Positions 18,297 to 27,321 of a DNA stretch of 42,073 bases are shown here, in pieces. Below the pieces are notes generated by a model. It was not told the DNA's origin. It saw nothing but the letters and a program-made list of their open reading frames with translations, and made no database searches. The stretch is from Rhodococcus sp. IITR03 (GTDB lineage Bacteria > Actinomycetota > Actinomycetes > Mycobacteriales > Mycobacteriaceae). Location: contig LATQ01000275.1 in the NCBI GenBank assembly GCA_001017865.1, positions 1 to 42,073 on the forward strand, written 5' to 3'. A program made the position numbers and the translations under genes. How positions within the stretch are numbered: the first letter of the stretch is position 1; every line of letters starts with the position of its first letter.

Positions 18297-19944
18297 TCAG
18301 GACAGGGGTACGCGCTGCTTCTTCTCGAACCCCGTGTACCCCTCGTCCGCAGCGCGGGTGCACCAGTCGGAATAGCGTTGGAAACCACCGACGTACATCA
18401 GCAGGGCCCGCGGCTTGCCGGGGATGTTCGCACCCGTGTACCAGGAGTCGGTGCGGGAGTGCATCGTGCGCGAGGCAGCGGTCTCGACTTCGGCCGCCCA
18501 CTCGCTCTCCTGCGCCGGAGTGGCGCCGAAGCGGGAGATCTCGTTCGCCTCGAGATGATCGATGGTCCGCAGGATCCAATCGACTTGCCACTCACCCGTG
18601 GTGATCATCTGCGCCAGGACGGAGGGGCTACCGGGGCCGTGCACCATGAACAGGTTCGGGAAACCGGCCGTCATCAGGCCGAAGACGGTCCTCGGTCCGT
18701 CGGCCCAGTGATCGGCGAGTCGCGCTCCGTCGACGCCGGTCACGTTCATCCGCAGCATCGAACCGGTCATCGCGTCGAAGCCGGTGGCGAAGATGATCAC
18801 GTCGAGGTCGTATTCGGACTCGCTGGTGCGAAGACCCGACTCGGTGACCTCCTCGATGGGGTGGGTCCGTACGTCGACCAGGCTCACGTTGTCGCGGTTG
18901 AAGGTCTCGTAGTAGCCGGAATCGATGCAGATCCGCTTGCCGCCGATCGGGTAGGTCTTCGGGCACAGGAGTTCTGCGGTCTCCGGGTCGTGGACCATGG
19001 ACCGGATCTTGTTGCGCACGAACTCGGCGAGGATCTCGTTCGCCTTCGGATCGCTGGAGGTGTCGGTGAACGTCCGGATGAACTCGAGTCCGTTCCGGGC
19101 GTTCCACGCCCGCTCCATGACCTCTTCGCGCTCTTCTTCGGTGTAGTCGAAGATCGAACGCTGTTCGGCGACGTTGCTCATGAGCACCGCGCCGTGGGTG
19201 CCGAGGATCTGCTTGCGTCGCTCGGGATAGTTGGCCTTCCACTCCTGCTGGTATTCCGGATCCAGTTTCCGGTTGCGCGAGGGAAGGCTGAAGTTCGGGG
19301 TCCGCTGGAAGACCGTGAGGTGCTCGGCGACCGCAGCGACCTCGGGGGTGATCTGGATGCCCGTGGAACCGGTACCGATCAGACCGACCCGCTTGCCGGC
19401 GAGGTCGACGCCCTCCGCGGGCCACCGCGAGGTGTGGTACGCCTCGCCGCGGAAGCGATCCAGTCCGGGCCAGTCCGGGACGTTCGAGACGTCGAGGCTG
19501 CCGGTCGCGGCGATCACGTGCCGGGTGACGAAGCGGTCACCGGAAGCGGTACCGACATGCCATTCGTCCGCGGACTCGTCGAAGGTCAGTTCGTCGACGC
19601 GGGTCTCGAAGCGGATGTCCTCACGCAGTCCGAAGCGGTCGGCGACGTGGTTCGCGTATGCCTCAAGGTCCGGTTGCGGCGAGAAGTGTTCCGACCACGA
19701 CCATTCCTGTTGGAGATCGTCGTCGAAGGAGTACGAGTACTGCATGGATTCGATGTCCACGCGGGCGCCGGGGTAGCGGTTCCAGTACCAGGTGCCGCCC
19801 ACGCCGTCGCCTGCCTCCAGGCACACGACCCGGCGGCCTGCTGACGGAGACGGTGAAGCGCATACATTCCGCTGAAGCCGCGCCGATGACGACGACGTCG
19901 AAGCGTTCGGCGGCACGGCCGGCTTCCGGGGTCGAGGTGGACAT
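18297..19944 (-). CDS. Baeyer-Villiger monooxygenase 1 (steroid/phenylacetone monooxygenase-like)
   Basis: 549 aa after restoring bases near 19877 and 19833. Restored N-terminus: DVVVIGAGFSGMYALHRLRQ, the FAD-binding Rossmann motif. Then come [18 protein letters not shown], the BVMO fingerprint FRGEAYHTSRWP, the NADPH-binding GTGSTGIQ, FATGFDAMTGSM, and a C-terminus with SWYTGANIPGKPR as in steroid monooxygenase and PAMO. Such enzymes insert oxygen next to a ketone to give an ester or lactone using NADPH and O2. ATG 19944 has GGAGG close by. It is third in unit B between an SDR and the reductase. The best guess for substrate is a cyclic or aryl ketone. Confidence 0.88.
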
Positions 19945-20014
19945 GTTCCTCCAAGGATCGGATCTGCTGCAGCGGCGCGAGGCGGCCTGCTGAGGAATTC
20001 GGGGGTGGAGACTG

Positions 20015-20740
20015 CTACCCGAGCAGGGAGCCGCCATCCGCGACGATGTCGGTGCCGTTGACGAAGGACGCGTCGTCCGAGGCGAGGAAGACCACGACGT
20101 TGGCGGTCTCCTGCGGGTCGGCCTGGCGCTTGAGGCCGGTCGGGGCTTCGGTGGAACCGGTGGTCGGCGACATGTCGGTGCGAAGGTTGCCGGGCAGCAC
20201 CGCATTCACCCGGATCTTCGACGGTTCGAGCTCGATCGCTGCGGTCCGCGTCAGTCCACGCAGCGCCCACTTCGACATGCTGTACGAGCCGTGCCCGGCA
20301 TAGGACGTCGTTCCGGCGAGCGACGAGACGTTCACGATCGAACCGCCACCGCGGCCGCGCATAGCGGGGGCGACGGCCTGGATACCGAGGAACGGTCCGC
20401 GCAGGTTGACGGCGAGGACCTTGTCGAGGTCGGCGACGGTCTCGTCCTCTAGGAGCTGCTTGCGGTAGATCGCCGCGTTGTTGACGAGGACGTCGAGGCC
20501 GCCGAAGGTCGAGGTCGCCAGGGCGACAGTGGCGGCCCAGTCCTCCGGGGAGGTCACGTCGAGGTGAGTGTGGACGACGGAGTCTCCGAGGTCGTCGGCG
20601 ACGGTTTTCGCCAGGTCGTCGAGGACGTCACCGATCACGACCGAGCAGCCTTCGCGCGCGAGTGTCCGGACGATCCGTTCGCCCTGTCCGCGTGCGCCAC
20701 CGGTGACGATCGCGACCTTTCCTTCGAAGCGGTGCGGCAT
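20015..20740 (-). CDS. SDR of unit B
   Basis: An intact classical SDR of 241 aa. Motifs: TGGARGQG at residues 14-21, NNAAIY, VNVSSLAG, YSMSK and FVNGTDIVADGGS. The GGARGQG and the length are close to cyclohexanol/3alpha-hydroxysteroid-type SDRs, though this does not fix the substrate. It lies between the esterase/lactonase (28 bp upstream) and BVMO 1 (70 bp downstream). The order esterase-SDR-BVMO is what is expected for alcohol to ketone to lactone to hydroxy acid, so it may supply the BVMO with its ketone. Confidence 0.87.
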   Translation of the reverse strand: MPHRFEGKVAIVTGGARGQGERIVRTLAREGCSVVIGDVLDDLAKTVADDLGDSVVHTHLDVTSPEDWAATVALATSTFGGLDVLVNNAAIYRKQLLEDETVADLDKVLAVNLRGPFLGIQAVAPAMRGRGGGSIVNVSSLAGTTSYAGHGSYSMSKWALRGLTRTAAIELEPSKIRVNAVLPGNLRTDMSPTTGSTEAPTGLKRQADPQETANVVVFLASDDASFVNGTDIVADGGSLLG

Positions 20741-20768
20741 GATTCTCCGATTCCGGGATGCTCGTGGG

Positions 20769-21709
20769 TCAACTGGTCAGTGCTCGCCGGATGGCGGCGG
20801 TGTAGTCGGCGTCGATCCGCTGGGAGATCGCAGCCTGCGGGAACACTCCGGACGATCCGTGGAAGGTTCCGGGGTAGAGGTGCAGTTCGGTGGCCACGCC
20901 TGCCTGCGTCAACCGCTGGGCGTAGTCGATCCCCTCGTCGCGGAGCGGATCGAAGGAGGTGACCGCGATGTACGCCGGGGGCAACCCGCTGAGGTCGGTG
21001 GCCGCGCGGGGGCGGCGTATGCCGAGGTGGCGGTCCGGTCGGCGTCGGCTCCCAGGTAGTGGCGCCAGCTGTCGATTCCGTTCTGCCGGTTCCACAACGG
21101 GGAATCGATGTATTCGGTGGCAGAGGTCGTGAGCAGGCGGTCGTCGAGGACGGGGGAATCCAGCGCCTGGAAGATCACTGCGGGTCCACCGGTCTCGCGG
21201 GTCTTGAGCGCGACTGCCGCGGCGAGTCCGGCGCCGGCGCTGATTCCGGCGAGGACGATCCGGGCCGGGTCGATCCCCAGGTCGTTGTCGCCGGCGACCC
21301 AGGTCAGGGCGTCGAAGGCGTCGTCGAACGGTGTGGGGAAGGCGTGTTCCGGAGCGAGTCGATAGTTGACGGAGACCACCACCGCGTCCAGGCTCGCGGC
21401 GAGGGCCGATGGAACCCGGACGTCGGTTGTGGCGTCGCCGAAGACGAACCCGCCGCCGTGGAAGTAGACGACGCACGGGAGTGGTTGCGCGGTGCGCTCT
21501 TCCGGTTCGAACACGACGAGGCCGATGTCGGAGCCGTCGGCTGCGGGTGCGGTTCGGTGGTGCACTGCGACGCCTGCGGGTACGGCCGTCATCGGATCTT
21601 CGGTCCTCATGGACCGGATGACTGCGCGCGCCTTCTCGGCGTCGGCGACGTCGAGTTCGGGGAGGAATCCCATCATCGGCCGGTATTCGGGATCGACGGC
21701 GTAGGACAT
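20769..21709 (-). CDS. GDXG/hormone-sensitive-lipase-family esterase or lactone hydrolase
   Basis: 313 aa after restoring one base near 21010 (after YAAPAR). It is an alpha/beta hydrolase with the oxyanion motif HGGGFVFGD, RLAPEHAFP, nucleophile elbow GISAGAG, acid SFDPLRDEG and catalytic His in YPGTFHGS. The monoterpene epsilon-lactone hydrolase of Rhodococcus erythropolis belongs to this family, so ring opening of a BVMO-made lactone is a good guess. ATG 21709 has GAGAGG upstream. It is first gene of unit B; the promoter and its two palindromes lie 64-119 bp upstream. A general carboxylesterase cannot be ruled out. Confidence 0.85.
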
Positions 21710-21772
21710 CGATTCCTCTCCTTGTGCGCTAGGAACGAGTGCTCCGGTCGACCGCGACCGGAACTGTGTGAC

Positions 21773-21828
21773 GTGACTGCGATCACTGCGGCTGAGAGAA
21801 CTGTAGCCATTGGCTACTTTCTCGTCAA
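21773..21828 (-). promoter_or_regulatory. Unit B promoter with spacer operator and a shifted GTGA-N6-TCAC box
   Basis: On the minus strand: -35 TTGACG (21828-21823), 17-bp spacer, -10 TACAGT (21805-21800). The palindrome GTAGCCAATGGCTAC (21817-21803) fills the spacer and overlaps the -10. GTGATCGCAGTCAC (21786-21773) lies one extra 15-bp step further downstream than in the other units (30.5 bp between centres). Confidence 0.8.
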
Positions 21829-21868
21829 CCATCAATCGTGATGTTTCCCGGAGCAGGCTCGCTTCGAC

Positions 21869-22687
21869 TCAGAAACCCGACATGTCGTAGGGGTATTTGT
21901 TGGTGGCTCCGCCGTCCACGACCATCACCTGGCCGGTGATCGTCCGGGCGAGGTCGCTCACGAGGAAGGTCAGGGCGCTCGCGACGTCGGCCGGCAGCGT
22001 CAACCGCTGGAGCGGAATCTGGGTGCGGGTGTTCTCAAGTGCCTCGGAGTCGAGCACTGCCGAGATCCGCGGTGTGACGACGAATCCGGGGGCCACCGCA
22101 TTGACGCGAACACCGAACGGCCCCAATTCGATCGATGCGGACCTGACCAGTGAGCCGAGCGCCGCCTTGTAGACGCCGTAGGCGGCGTGCACCGGAGAGC
22201 TGCCGATACCGGAGACCGACGAGACGAACGTGACGGACCCTTCGCCGCGGTCACGCAGCCGGCGACCGAAATGCCGCAGCGTGAGCACCGCGTGACGCAG
22301 GACGATGGACTCCTCCCAGCTCCAGTCCTCGTCGCTGATGTCGAGAAGAGAGCCGTAGCGCGCCATGCCGATGACATCGACGACGCCGTCGAGCTCACCC
22401 GCCCGGTCGGCCAACGCTGCCATGTCGGAGTTGTCGGTGGCATCGACCTGCTCCGAGGTGGCCCGGGAACCGATCTCGGCGCACACCGCGTCGGCGCGGT
22501 CCCGGTCCACGTCGACGACGATCACCTCGGCACCGAGCTGGGCGAGGGCGTGGGAGACCTGTCGTCCCATGCCCTGCCCGCCACCGAGTACGAGGTAGCG
22601 GCGTTGTGGGAGATCGAATCGACTGCGGTAATCGATGATCCGGTCGCTCTCGGCGGGACCGTGCGGCGGCGCGGAATCCTGGGACAT
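21869..22687 (-). CDS. Divergent SDR of unit C
   Basis: An intact protein of 272 aa from ATG 22687, chosen because GGAG lies seven bases upstream; an ATG at 22771 would add 28 residues without a ribosome site. It has a ~28-residue leader and then YLVLGGGQGMGRQ, a variant of the usual TGxxxGxG. The usual NNAG is replaced by VIGMARYG, while the catalytic part, SSVSGIGSSPVHAAYGVYK, keeps Ser and Tyr-x3-Lys. The C-terminal ITGQVMVVDGGATNKYPYDMSGF has a long tail. The missing NNAG suggests a changed cofactor or substrate pocket. It is last in unit C, after the transporter. Confidence 0.83.
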   Translation of the reverse strand: MSQDSAPPHGPAESDRIIDYRSRFDLPQRRYLVLGGGQGMGRQVSHALAQLGAEVIVVDVDRDRADAVCAEIGSRATSEQVDATDNSDMAALADRAGELDGVVDVIGMARYGSLLDISDEDWSWEESIVLRHAVLTLRHFGRRLRDRGEGSVTFVSSVSGIGSSPVHAAYGVYKAALGSLVRSASIELGPFGVRVNAVAPGFVVTPRISAVLDSEALENTRTQIPLQRLTLPADVASALTFLVSDLARTITGQVMVVDGGATNKYPYDMSGF

Positions 22688-22783
22688 GGGTACTCCGATC
22701 GGGAGAACGGGAGGCCTCGGGGCCGTGGTGTCATGGGCGTGGCCCGATGCGTGCGGGTGCATCGGGGCCACGATCGGTACGTG

Positions 22784-24160
22784 TCAGACCATCTTCGGAG
22801 CCGGGGAAGGCTCCTCGACCGGCTCCGCGTCGACGGATTCGGTGTCGCCCGTGATGAGCGAGGCCTCGGGTGCTGCGCTGCTGTTGCTGTTCGGCATGGT
22901 GGCAATCACCACGATGCCCAGAAGTGCTGCAGCGCCGACGACGCCGGAGGCGGCGTAGGGATTGCCCGTGATCGCGGTGAACTTCCCTGCGAGATAGGGG
23001 CCGAGGCCTCCACCGATCGCCGAGCCGAGACCGAATCCGATGGCAGCGCCTGTGTAGCGGACCGCGGCGGGGAATGCCGACGTGAGCGTCGCGTAGACGG
23101 GGACGGCGGATGCGCCGGCCAGGCCGACGAGGAGCATGTGCCCGCCGGCGGTGACGATCAGGTTTCCGCCGGTGGCCTTCATGAAGTACATGATCGGGAA
23201 CATCGAGACCAGGATGATGCCCAGGCCGATGACCATGGTGTTCCTGCGGCCGGCCCTGTCGATCAGGAAGCCTGCACCGAAACCGATGACCACGGCGAAG
23301 GTCGATCCGGCGGTGGCGATCCAGGCGGTGACTCCCGGGGTCATATCCACCTGCTGCTGCAGGAACAACGGCATGTACGCCGGAACTACATACCCGATCG
23401 CGAGGACCGAGGTGCTGAGTGCGATCACCCGGAGCAGGGTCGCGGGGTACCGCGTGACGACCGAACGCACGGGGGAGGACTGGACCTTGTGCGCACCGGC
23501 GAGTTCCTGGAAATCGGGCGATTCTTCCAGGCGCTTGCGCAGATACAGCACGTACAGCATCAACGGCAGCGACATGAGGAGCGGAATCCGCCAGCCCCAG
23601 TTCGCCATCGTCTCTTCGGACGTCAGGGTGGTGGTGAGTGCGACGGCCAGGGGAGCGAGAGCGCCACCGAATGCGAATCCCACCGGGGTCATCGCGCTCA
23701 GGATGCCGTAGTTCTTGGCGGAGGCGTGCTCGGCGACGAAGGTGGCCGAACCCATCTGCTCGCCGCCGGCGAAGAAGCCCTGCAACATGCGGGTGAGTAC
23801 GAGCAGGACCGGGGCCATGATTCCGACGGTGGCGTGAGTCGGCAACAGACCCATGAGAATGGTTGCCCCGCCCATGCCGGAGATCGTGACGATCAAGGCG
23901 AAGCGGCGACCGTATCGGTCACCGATCCGACCGAAGACGATGCCGCCGATGGGGCGTGCGAGGAATCCGGTGCCGAGAACCGCGAGGGAGCTCAGGACTC
24001 CGGCCGCGGGGTTGTCGCTGGGAAAGAACAGAGGCGACAGGTAGGCGATGAGGAAGGTGAAGACCATGAAGTCGTAGGCTTCGACGGCAGTTCCGAAGAA
24101 GCCTGCGAGCGACGCCCTGCGGGCCACGCTCGGTGACGGCGCGATCTCGGGTGAGTTCAT
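22784..24160 (-). CDS. MFS transporter, metabolite:H+ symporter (MHS) type
   Basis: An intact protein of 458 aa with about twelve hydrophobic segments. It has the MHS signature GRIGDRYGRR after the second helix pair, and RMLQGFFAGGEQMGSA in the fourth-fifth segment. The family carries organic acids and related compounds into the cell with protons (shikimate, alpha-ketoglutarate, proline/betaine, aromatic acids). The last ~35 residues are a charged cytoplasmic tail (TGDTESVDAEPVEEPSPAP). ATG 24160 follows the SnoaL-like gene by 55 bp. It is the only transporter in the island, so it is the likely uptake system for the substrate or an acidic derivative. Confidence 0.88.
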   Translation of the reverse strand: MNSPEIAPSPSVARRASLAGFFGTAVEAYDFMVFTFLIAYLSPLFFPSDNPAAGVLSSLAVLGTGFLARPIGGIVFGRIGDRYGRRFALIVTISGMGGATILMGLLPTHATVGIMAPVLLVLTRMLQGFFAGGEQMGSATFVAEHASAKNYGILSAMTPVGFAFGGALAPLAVALTTTLTSEETMANWGWRIPLLMSLPLMLYVLYLRKRLEESPDFQELAGAHKVQSSPVRSVVTRYPATLLRVIALSTSVLAIGYVVPAYMPLFLQQQVDMTPGVTAWIATAGSTFAVVIGFGAGFLIDRAGRRNTMVIGLGIILVSMFPIMYFMKATGGNLIVTAGGHMLLVGLAGASAVPVYATLTSAFPAAVRYTGAAIGFGLGSAIGGGLGPYLAGKFTAITGNPYAASGVVGAAALLGIVVIATMPNSNSSAAPEASLITGDTESVDAEPVEEPSPAPKMV

Positions 24161-24215
24161 ATCGATCCTGTTCGGTTGTGTCCGGTGTGCTCACCGGGGA
24201 AAGTTCGGTTCCGAT

Positions 24216-24746
24216 TCACACTCGACGTGTTCCGGCCTCGTCCAGGCCGCTGCCGGGCACGTAGCCGAGCAGCGTCCGGGACTCCGACACGAACGGAGTG
24301 GTGACGCGGTCGGAGATCTGCCAGGCGGCAGCCGATCCGGACCGCACGTATTCGACGTCGTAGTAACCCACGAGCCGCTGCGACGGTGATCCCGGAGCGT
24401 CGAACGAGCCGAACCATTCCATGTGGATTCGGCTCGTGGCGCGATCGCCGTCGATGGTGATCTGCGGGAGGTGCATCAGATGGATACCGGTGAACGGAGC
24501 GTCCTCGCAGAATGCGCGGAGGGATTGCCGGCCCTGGACGAACGTACCCTTCGACAGTTCCGGACCCCCATCGCGTGACCGGTAGATCCCGTCCGGCGTG
24601 AACAGTGACGACCAGGTCGCTCCGTCTCGATCGTCGAAGGAACGCGCGTAGAGGCCCTCCAGCTCCAGGATCGCCAGGCGATCCTCCATCGCCCGGATCC
24701 TGTACTCGCTGTCCGTGGCGCTTCCGTGCAACGTCGTGGGTGGCAC
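24216..24746 (-). CDS. SnoaL/NTF2-like protein, first gene of unit C
   Basis: 176 aa from GTG 24746, chosen because AGGAGG lies five bases upstream; the frame stays open up to 24902 but without such a site. The body MEDRLAILELEGLYARSFDDRDGATWSSLFTPDG is a typical SnoaL-like/ketosteroid-isomerase-fold start, and later strands (SRIHMEWFGSFD, RLVGYYDVEYVRSG) fit the cone-shaped NTF2 fold. Members act as isomerases, cyclases, dehydratases or small subunits of ring-hydroxylating oxygenases. The bases just before the start (CAGGAGGATGAA) are identical to those before the Rieske gene at 27745. The enzymatic role is unknown. Confidence 0.75.
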   Translation of the reverse strand: MPPTTLHGSATDSEYRIRAMEDRLAILELEGLYARSFDDRDGATWSSLFTPDGIYRSRDGGPELSKGTFVQGRQSLRAFCEDAPFTGIHLMHLPQITIDGDRATSRIHMEWFGSFDAPGSPSQRLVGYYDVEYVRSGSAAAWQISDRVTTPFVSESRTLLGYVPGSGLDEAGTRRV

Positions 24747-24943
24747 TTCATCCTCCTGAACTGGGGCAACAGCGGCAAGATTCGACATGCGCACGAAACG
24801 ATCCATGACCAAGGTCGAGCCGGGACGCAGTCGGCGGAACGGTGGTCGGCACGACATTTGGGCGGTCCTCGCAGCGTTCGCCGACGCGACCGCACCCGGC
24901 ACCCGACGACCGTCTGCGGTCGTGAGGAACCACCACCGGCCCA

Positions 24944-24984
24944 GTGACTGCCGTCACAGTAGCCATTGGCTACGCTTGCGTCAA
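24944..24984 (-). promoter_or_regulatory. Unit C promoter with spacer operator and GTGA-N6-TCAC box
   Basis: On the minus strand: -35 TTGACG (24984-24979), 17-bp spacer, -10 TACTGT (24961-24956). The perfect palindrome GTAGCCAATGGCTAC (24973-24959) fills the spacer. GTGACGGCAGTCAC (24957-24944) overlaps the end of the -10 and the likely start site. Centre spacing is 15.5 bp. Confidence 0.82.
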
Positions 24985-25089
24985 TATGTGTCGGCATGTT
25001 GTTCCGCCGAGCGGGATGACAGGGTGTCGGAGATTCGCAAAGATGGGGTGTGACATCGGAACACCGCTCGGTCGCCGTCTGTACCGGCA

Positions 25090-25116
25090 AGCGGGATTCG
25101 TCACGCGAATCCCGCT
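25090..25116. promoter_or_regulatory. Perfect inverted repeat upstream of the fused regulator
   Basis: AGCGGGATTCG (25090-25100) and CGAATCCCGCT (25106-25116) with a five-base centre, ending 30 bp before ATG 25147. A further half-copy AGCGGGAT is at 25010-25017. It differs from the two palindromes at the unit promoters, so it is either an autoregulatory site of another DNA-binding part or a leader hairpin. Confidence 0.55.
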
Positions 25117-25146
25117 GTCGCTGATCATGATAGGGTCTGCGCCATA

Positions 25147-26174
25147 ATGGAGCACCTCAGTGAGACCGCCGCTTTCGCCGACGACGTCTGGACCACGCCG
25201 CAGGTGGCGAGCTTCCTGGGTATCAGTCGTCAGGCGATCAACAAGCGTGTCCGGAGCCGGAAGATGCTCGGATATGCAGGCGACGGGGTGACGCTCTTTC
25301 CCGTGTGGCAGTTCGACACCGAGACCCACACGATCCATCCCGAGATCCCCGAGTTCCTCGCGGTCTTCGACGAGGACATCGAACCTGCTGCCATCGCCCT
25401 GTGGGCGATCACGAAGGTCGACGGATTCGATCGGACCCCGGCCGAGTTGCTGCTCGATCCCGAGACCAGGGACGACGCGCTGCGGTTGGCCGGCACCTGC
25501 ACGACCGACTCGATCGAGGAACATCCCGCACTGCAGGCCGAGCCCGACCCCGAGATCGTGGAGAAGAAGGTCGCCGAGTGGAGGCCCACCCGCCCGGGAG
25601 CGTCCGGAGCGCAGGAGTCCATCCTTCTCGCCGCCGCGGACCTCTTCGCGCGCAAGGGCCTGCGAAGGTGACGCTCCGGGAGGTCGCGGCCGCGGCGGAC
25701 GTGTCGTACGGATTGATCCATCGGTTCTACCGCACCAAGGAAAACCTTTTGGTGGCGGTGATGGAGCTGCTGGTCAGCTATGGCGGCGAGCGTCTGTCCA
25801 GCGAGGAGGACGCTTACGCCGCCATCGACAACTCCTTCGGCGCGGATATCGACTCAGGTCAGTTCGGCCGGATGCTGATGTGGTCGATCTTCGAAGGAAT
25901 CGCCCCGGATCGTCTGCTCGGCGGCGCCCGTTCAGGCGGTTATCTGTCGCAGATAGACGCGTTGTGGAAGAACCCGGTCGAGCCGCAGGTGCGGCCCGAG
26001 TTCGATTCGAGCGTGCTGGCCGCGTTGATCGGTCTCGTCGCCTCGGTCTGGGATTTGTACGAGCCGTACCTCACCGAACTCGCCGACCATCCGTGGCGTA
26101 GTCGGGAAGATGTTCGGCAGGAAGTCACCGAGCTGCTCAAGCTTCTCGTCTACGCATCCCGGCCCAACAGGTAG
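25147..26174 (+). CDS. Fused regulator: N-terminal HTH/ParS-like region plus TetR domain
   Basis: 342 aa after restoring one base near 25667 (KGLRKVTLREVA). Residues 15-40 form an HTH of the excisionase/MerR kind (WTTPQVASFLGISRQAINKR). Residues 41-120 (VTLFPVWQFD, WAITKVDGFDRTPAELLLDP) resemble the C-terminal part of Xre/MbcA/ParS-type antitoxins. Residues ~153-205 are a clear TetR DNA-binding domain (ESILLAAADLFARKG, VSYGLIHRFYRTKENLL), followed by an all-helical ligand domain. A single polypeptide thus has two potential DNA-binding heads. It sits in the middle of the five promoters with a bipartite operator and is the only regulator in the island, making it the prime candidate to control them. 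Confidence 0.82.
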
Positions 26175-26200
26175 GACGCTCCGCGCATCGATGTGAATCG

Positions 26201-26237
26201 GAACAGGCGGAAGACCCGCGAGGTCTTCCGCCTGTTC
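26201..26237. terminator. Bidirectional terminator hairpin between regulator and alcohol dehydrogenase
   Basis: GAACAGGCGGAAGACC (26201-26216) and GGTCTTCCGCCTGTTC (26222-26237) form a perfect 16-bp stem with a five-base loop, followed by TTGT. It lies between the convergent regulator (stop 26174) and alcohol dehydrogenase (stop 26252). Confidence 0.82.
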
Positions 26238-26251
26238 TTGTCGTGGGGGTA

Positions 26252-27321
26252 TCAGGACGGCATCAGCAGCACGCCGCGGTCGAGCCTCCCGGCGCGGGCA
26301 TCGTCCACGAGGGACTCGAAATTCTCCAGCTCGTAGGTCTTGGTGACGAGCTCGTCGAGGAGGAGCCGGCCGGACAGGTACATTTCCACATACTTCGGGA
26401 TGTCCGCGCCCGGGCGTGAGGAGCCGTAGCGGCAGCCCAGCACCGAGCGGTCCATGTAGAAGGTGGTGGCCGGGACCGACAACTTGGCCTCGGGTCCGGC
26501 GACACCGAGCATGATCAGCTGCCCGCCCCAGTTGAGCATCTCCATCGCCTGGCTGGTGATGGCCTCACCGCCGACGCAGTCGAAGACGTGGGCGGCGCCG
26601 CCGTCGGTGAGCTCACGGATCGCGGCGACGGTGTCGCCGGCGGTCGCGTCGACGAAGTGGGTGGCACCGAACAGGCTGGTCTTCGCCTTCTTGTCGGGGT
26701 TCGTGTCGATGGCGACGATCGTCGTGGCCCCGGCGATGCAGGCGGCCTGGATGACGTTGAGGCCGATGCCACCGGCACCGATGACGACCACCGAGTCGCC
26801 GGGAGCGACACGGGCACGGTTGAACACCGCCCCGGCGCCGGTGAGCACCGCGCAACCGATCAGGCATGCCGTCGACAGCGGGACCTCCTTCGAGATCGGC
26901 ACTGCCTGTCCGGCCTTGACGACGATGCGCTCGGTGAAGGTCGACAGCGCTGCGTAGTTGTGGATCGGGGTGCCGTCGAGTTCGAAGGGGGTCTCTCGAT
27001 TGCCGAACGAGGCGCGGCACATCGTGGGGCGCCCGGAGGTGCATGCGGTGCACTGACCGCAGGTCGCGAGCGTCGACAGCACGACGTGGTCGCCGATGGC
27101 GGGCGTGCTCACGCCAGGCCCGACGGCCTCGACGATGCCGGCGCCTCGTGTCCGAGGATGACGGGTGTGGGAAAGGGGATCTTGCCGTTGACGACGCTCA
27201 AGTCGCTCTGGCACAGGCCGCTCGCGACGATGCGGACCTGGACTTCACCGGGGCCGGGGTCGCGGACGGTGACACCGTCGACCAGCTTGTTGACGGTGCC
27301 GTCGAAGACGATCGCTTTCAA
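26252..27321 (-). CDS. Zinc-dependent medium-chain alcohol dehydrogenase
   Basis: 356 aa after restoring one base near 27143 (ILGHEGAGIVEAVG). Catalytic zinc ligands are visible in GLCQSDLS and GHEGAG, and the structural zinc motif C-x2-C-x2-C-x7-C in CGQCTACTSGRPTMC. The NAD-binding Rossmann motif is VVVIGAGGIGLNV, followed by an acidic residue in VAIDTNPDKK, which favours NAD over NADP. It should oxidise an alcohol to a ketone or aldehyde. It is transcribed alone, divergent from unit D; the spacer-operator promoter at 27531 faces the other way, and I see no such element facing this gene. Confidence 0.87.

Larger units (their letters stand above)
24747..25146. other. Intergenic region between unit C and the fused regulator
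   Basis: It holds the ~200-nt leader of unit C, the unit C promoter (24944-24984) and a 27-bp inverted repeat (25090-25116) just upstream of the regulator. I see no further gene in it; the open reading frames here lack ribosome sites and family likeness. Confidence 0.6.

Noticed and set aside
24747..24902. Longer start for the SnoaL-like protein at 24902
   Set aside because: The extra 52 residues lack a ribosome site and family likeness, while GTG 24746 has a perfect AGGAGG identical in context to the Rieske gene start.
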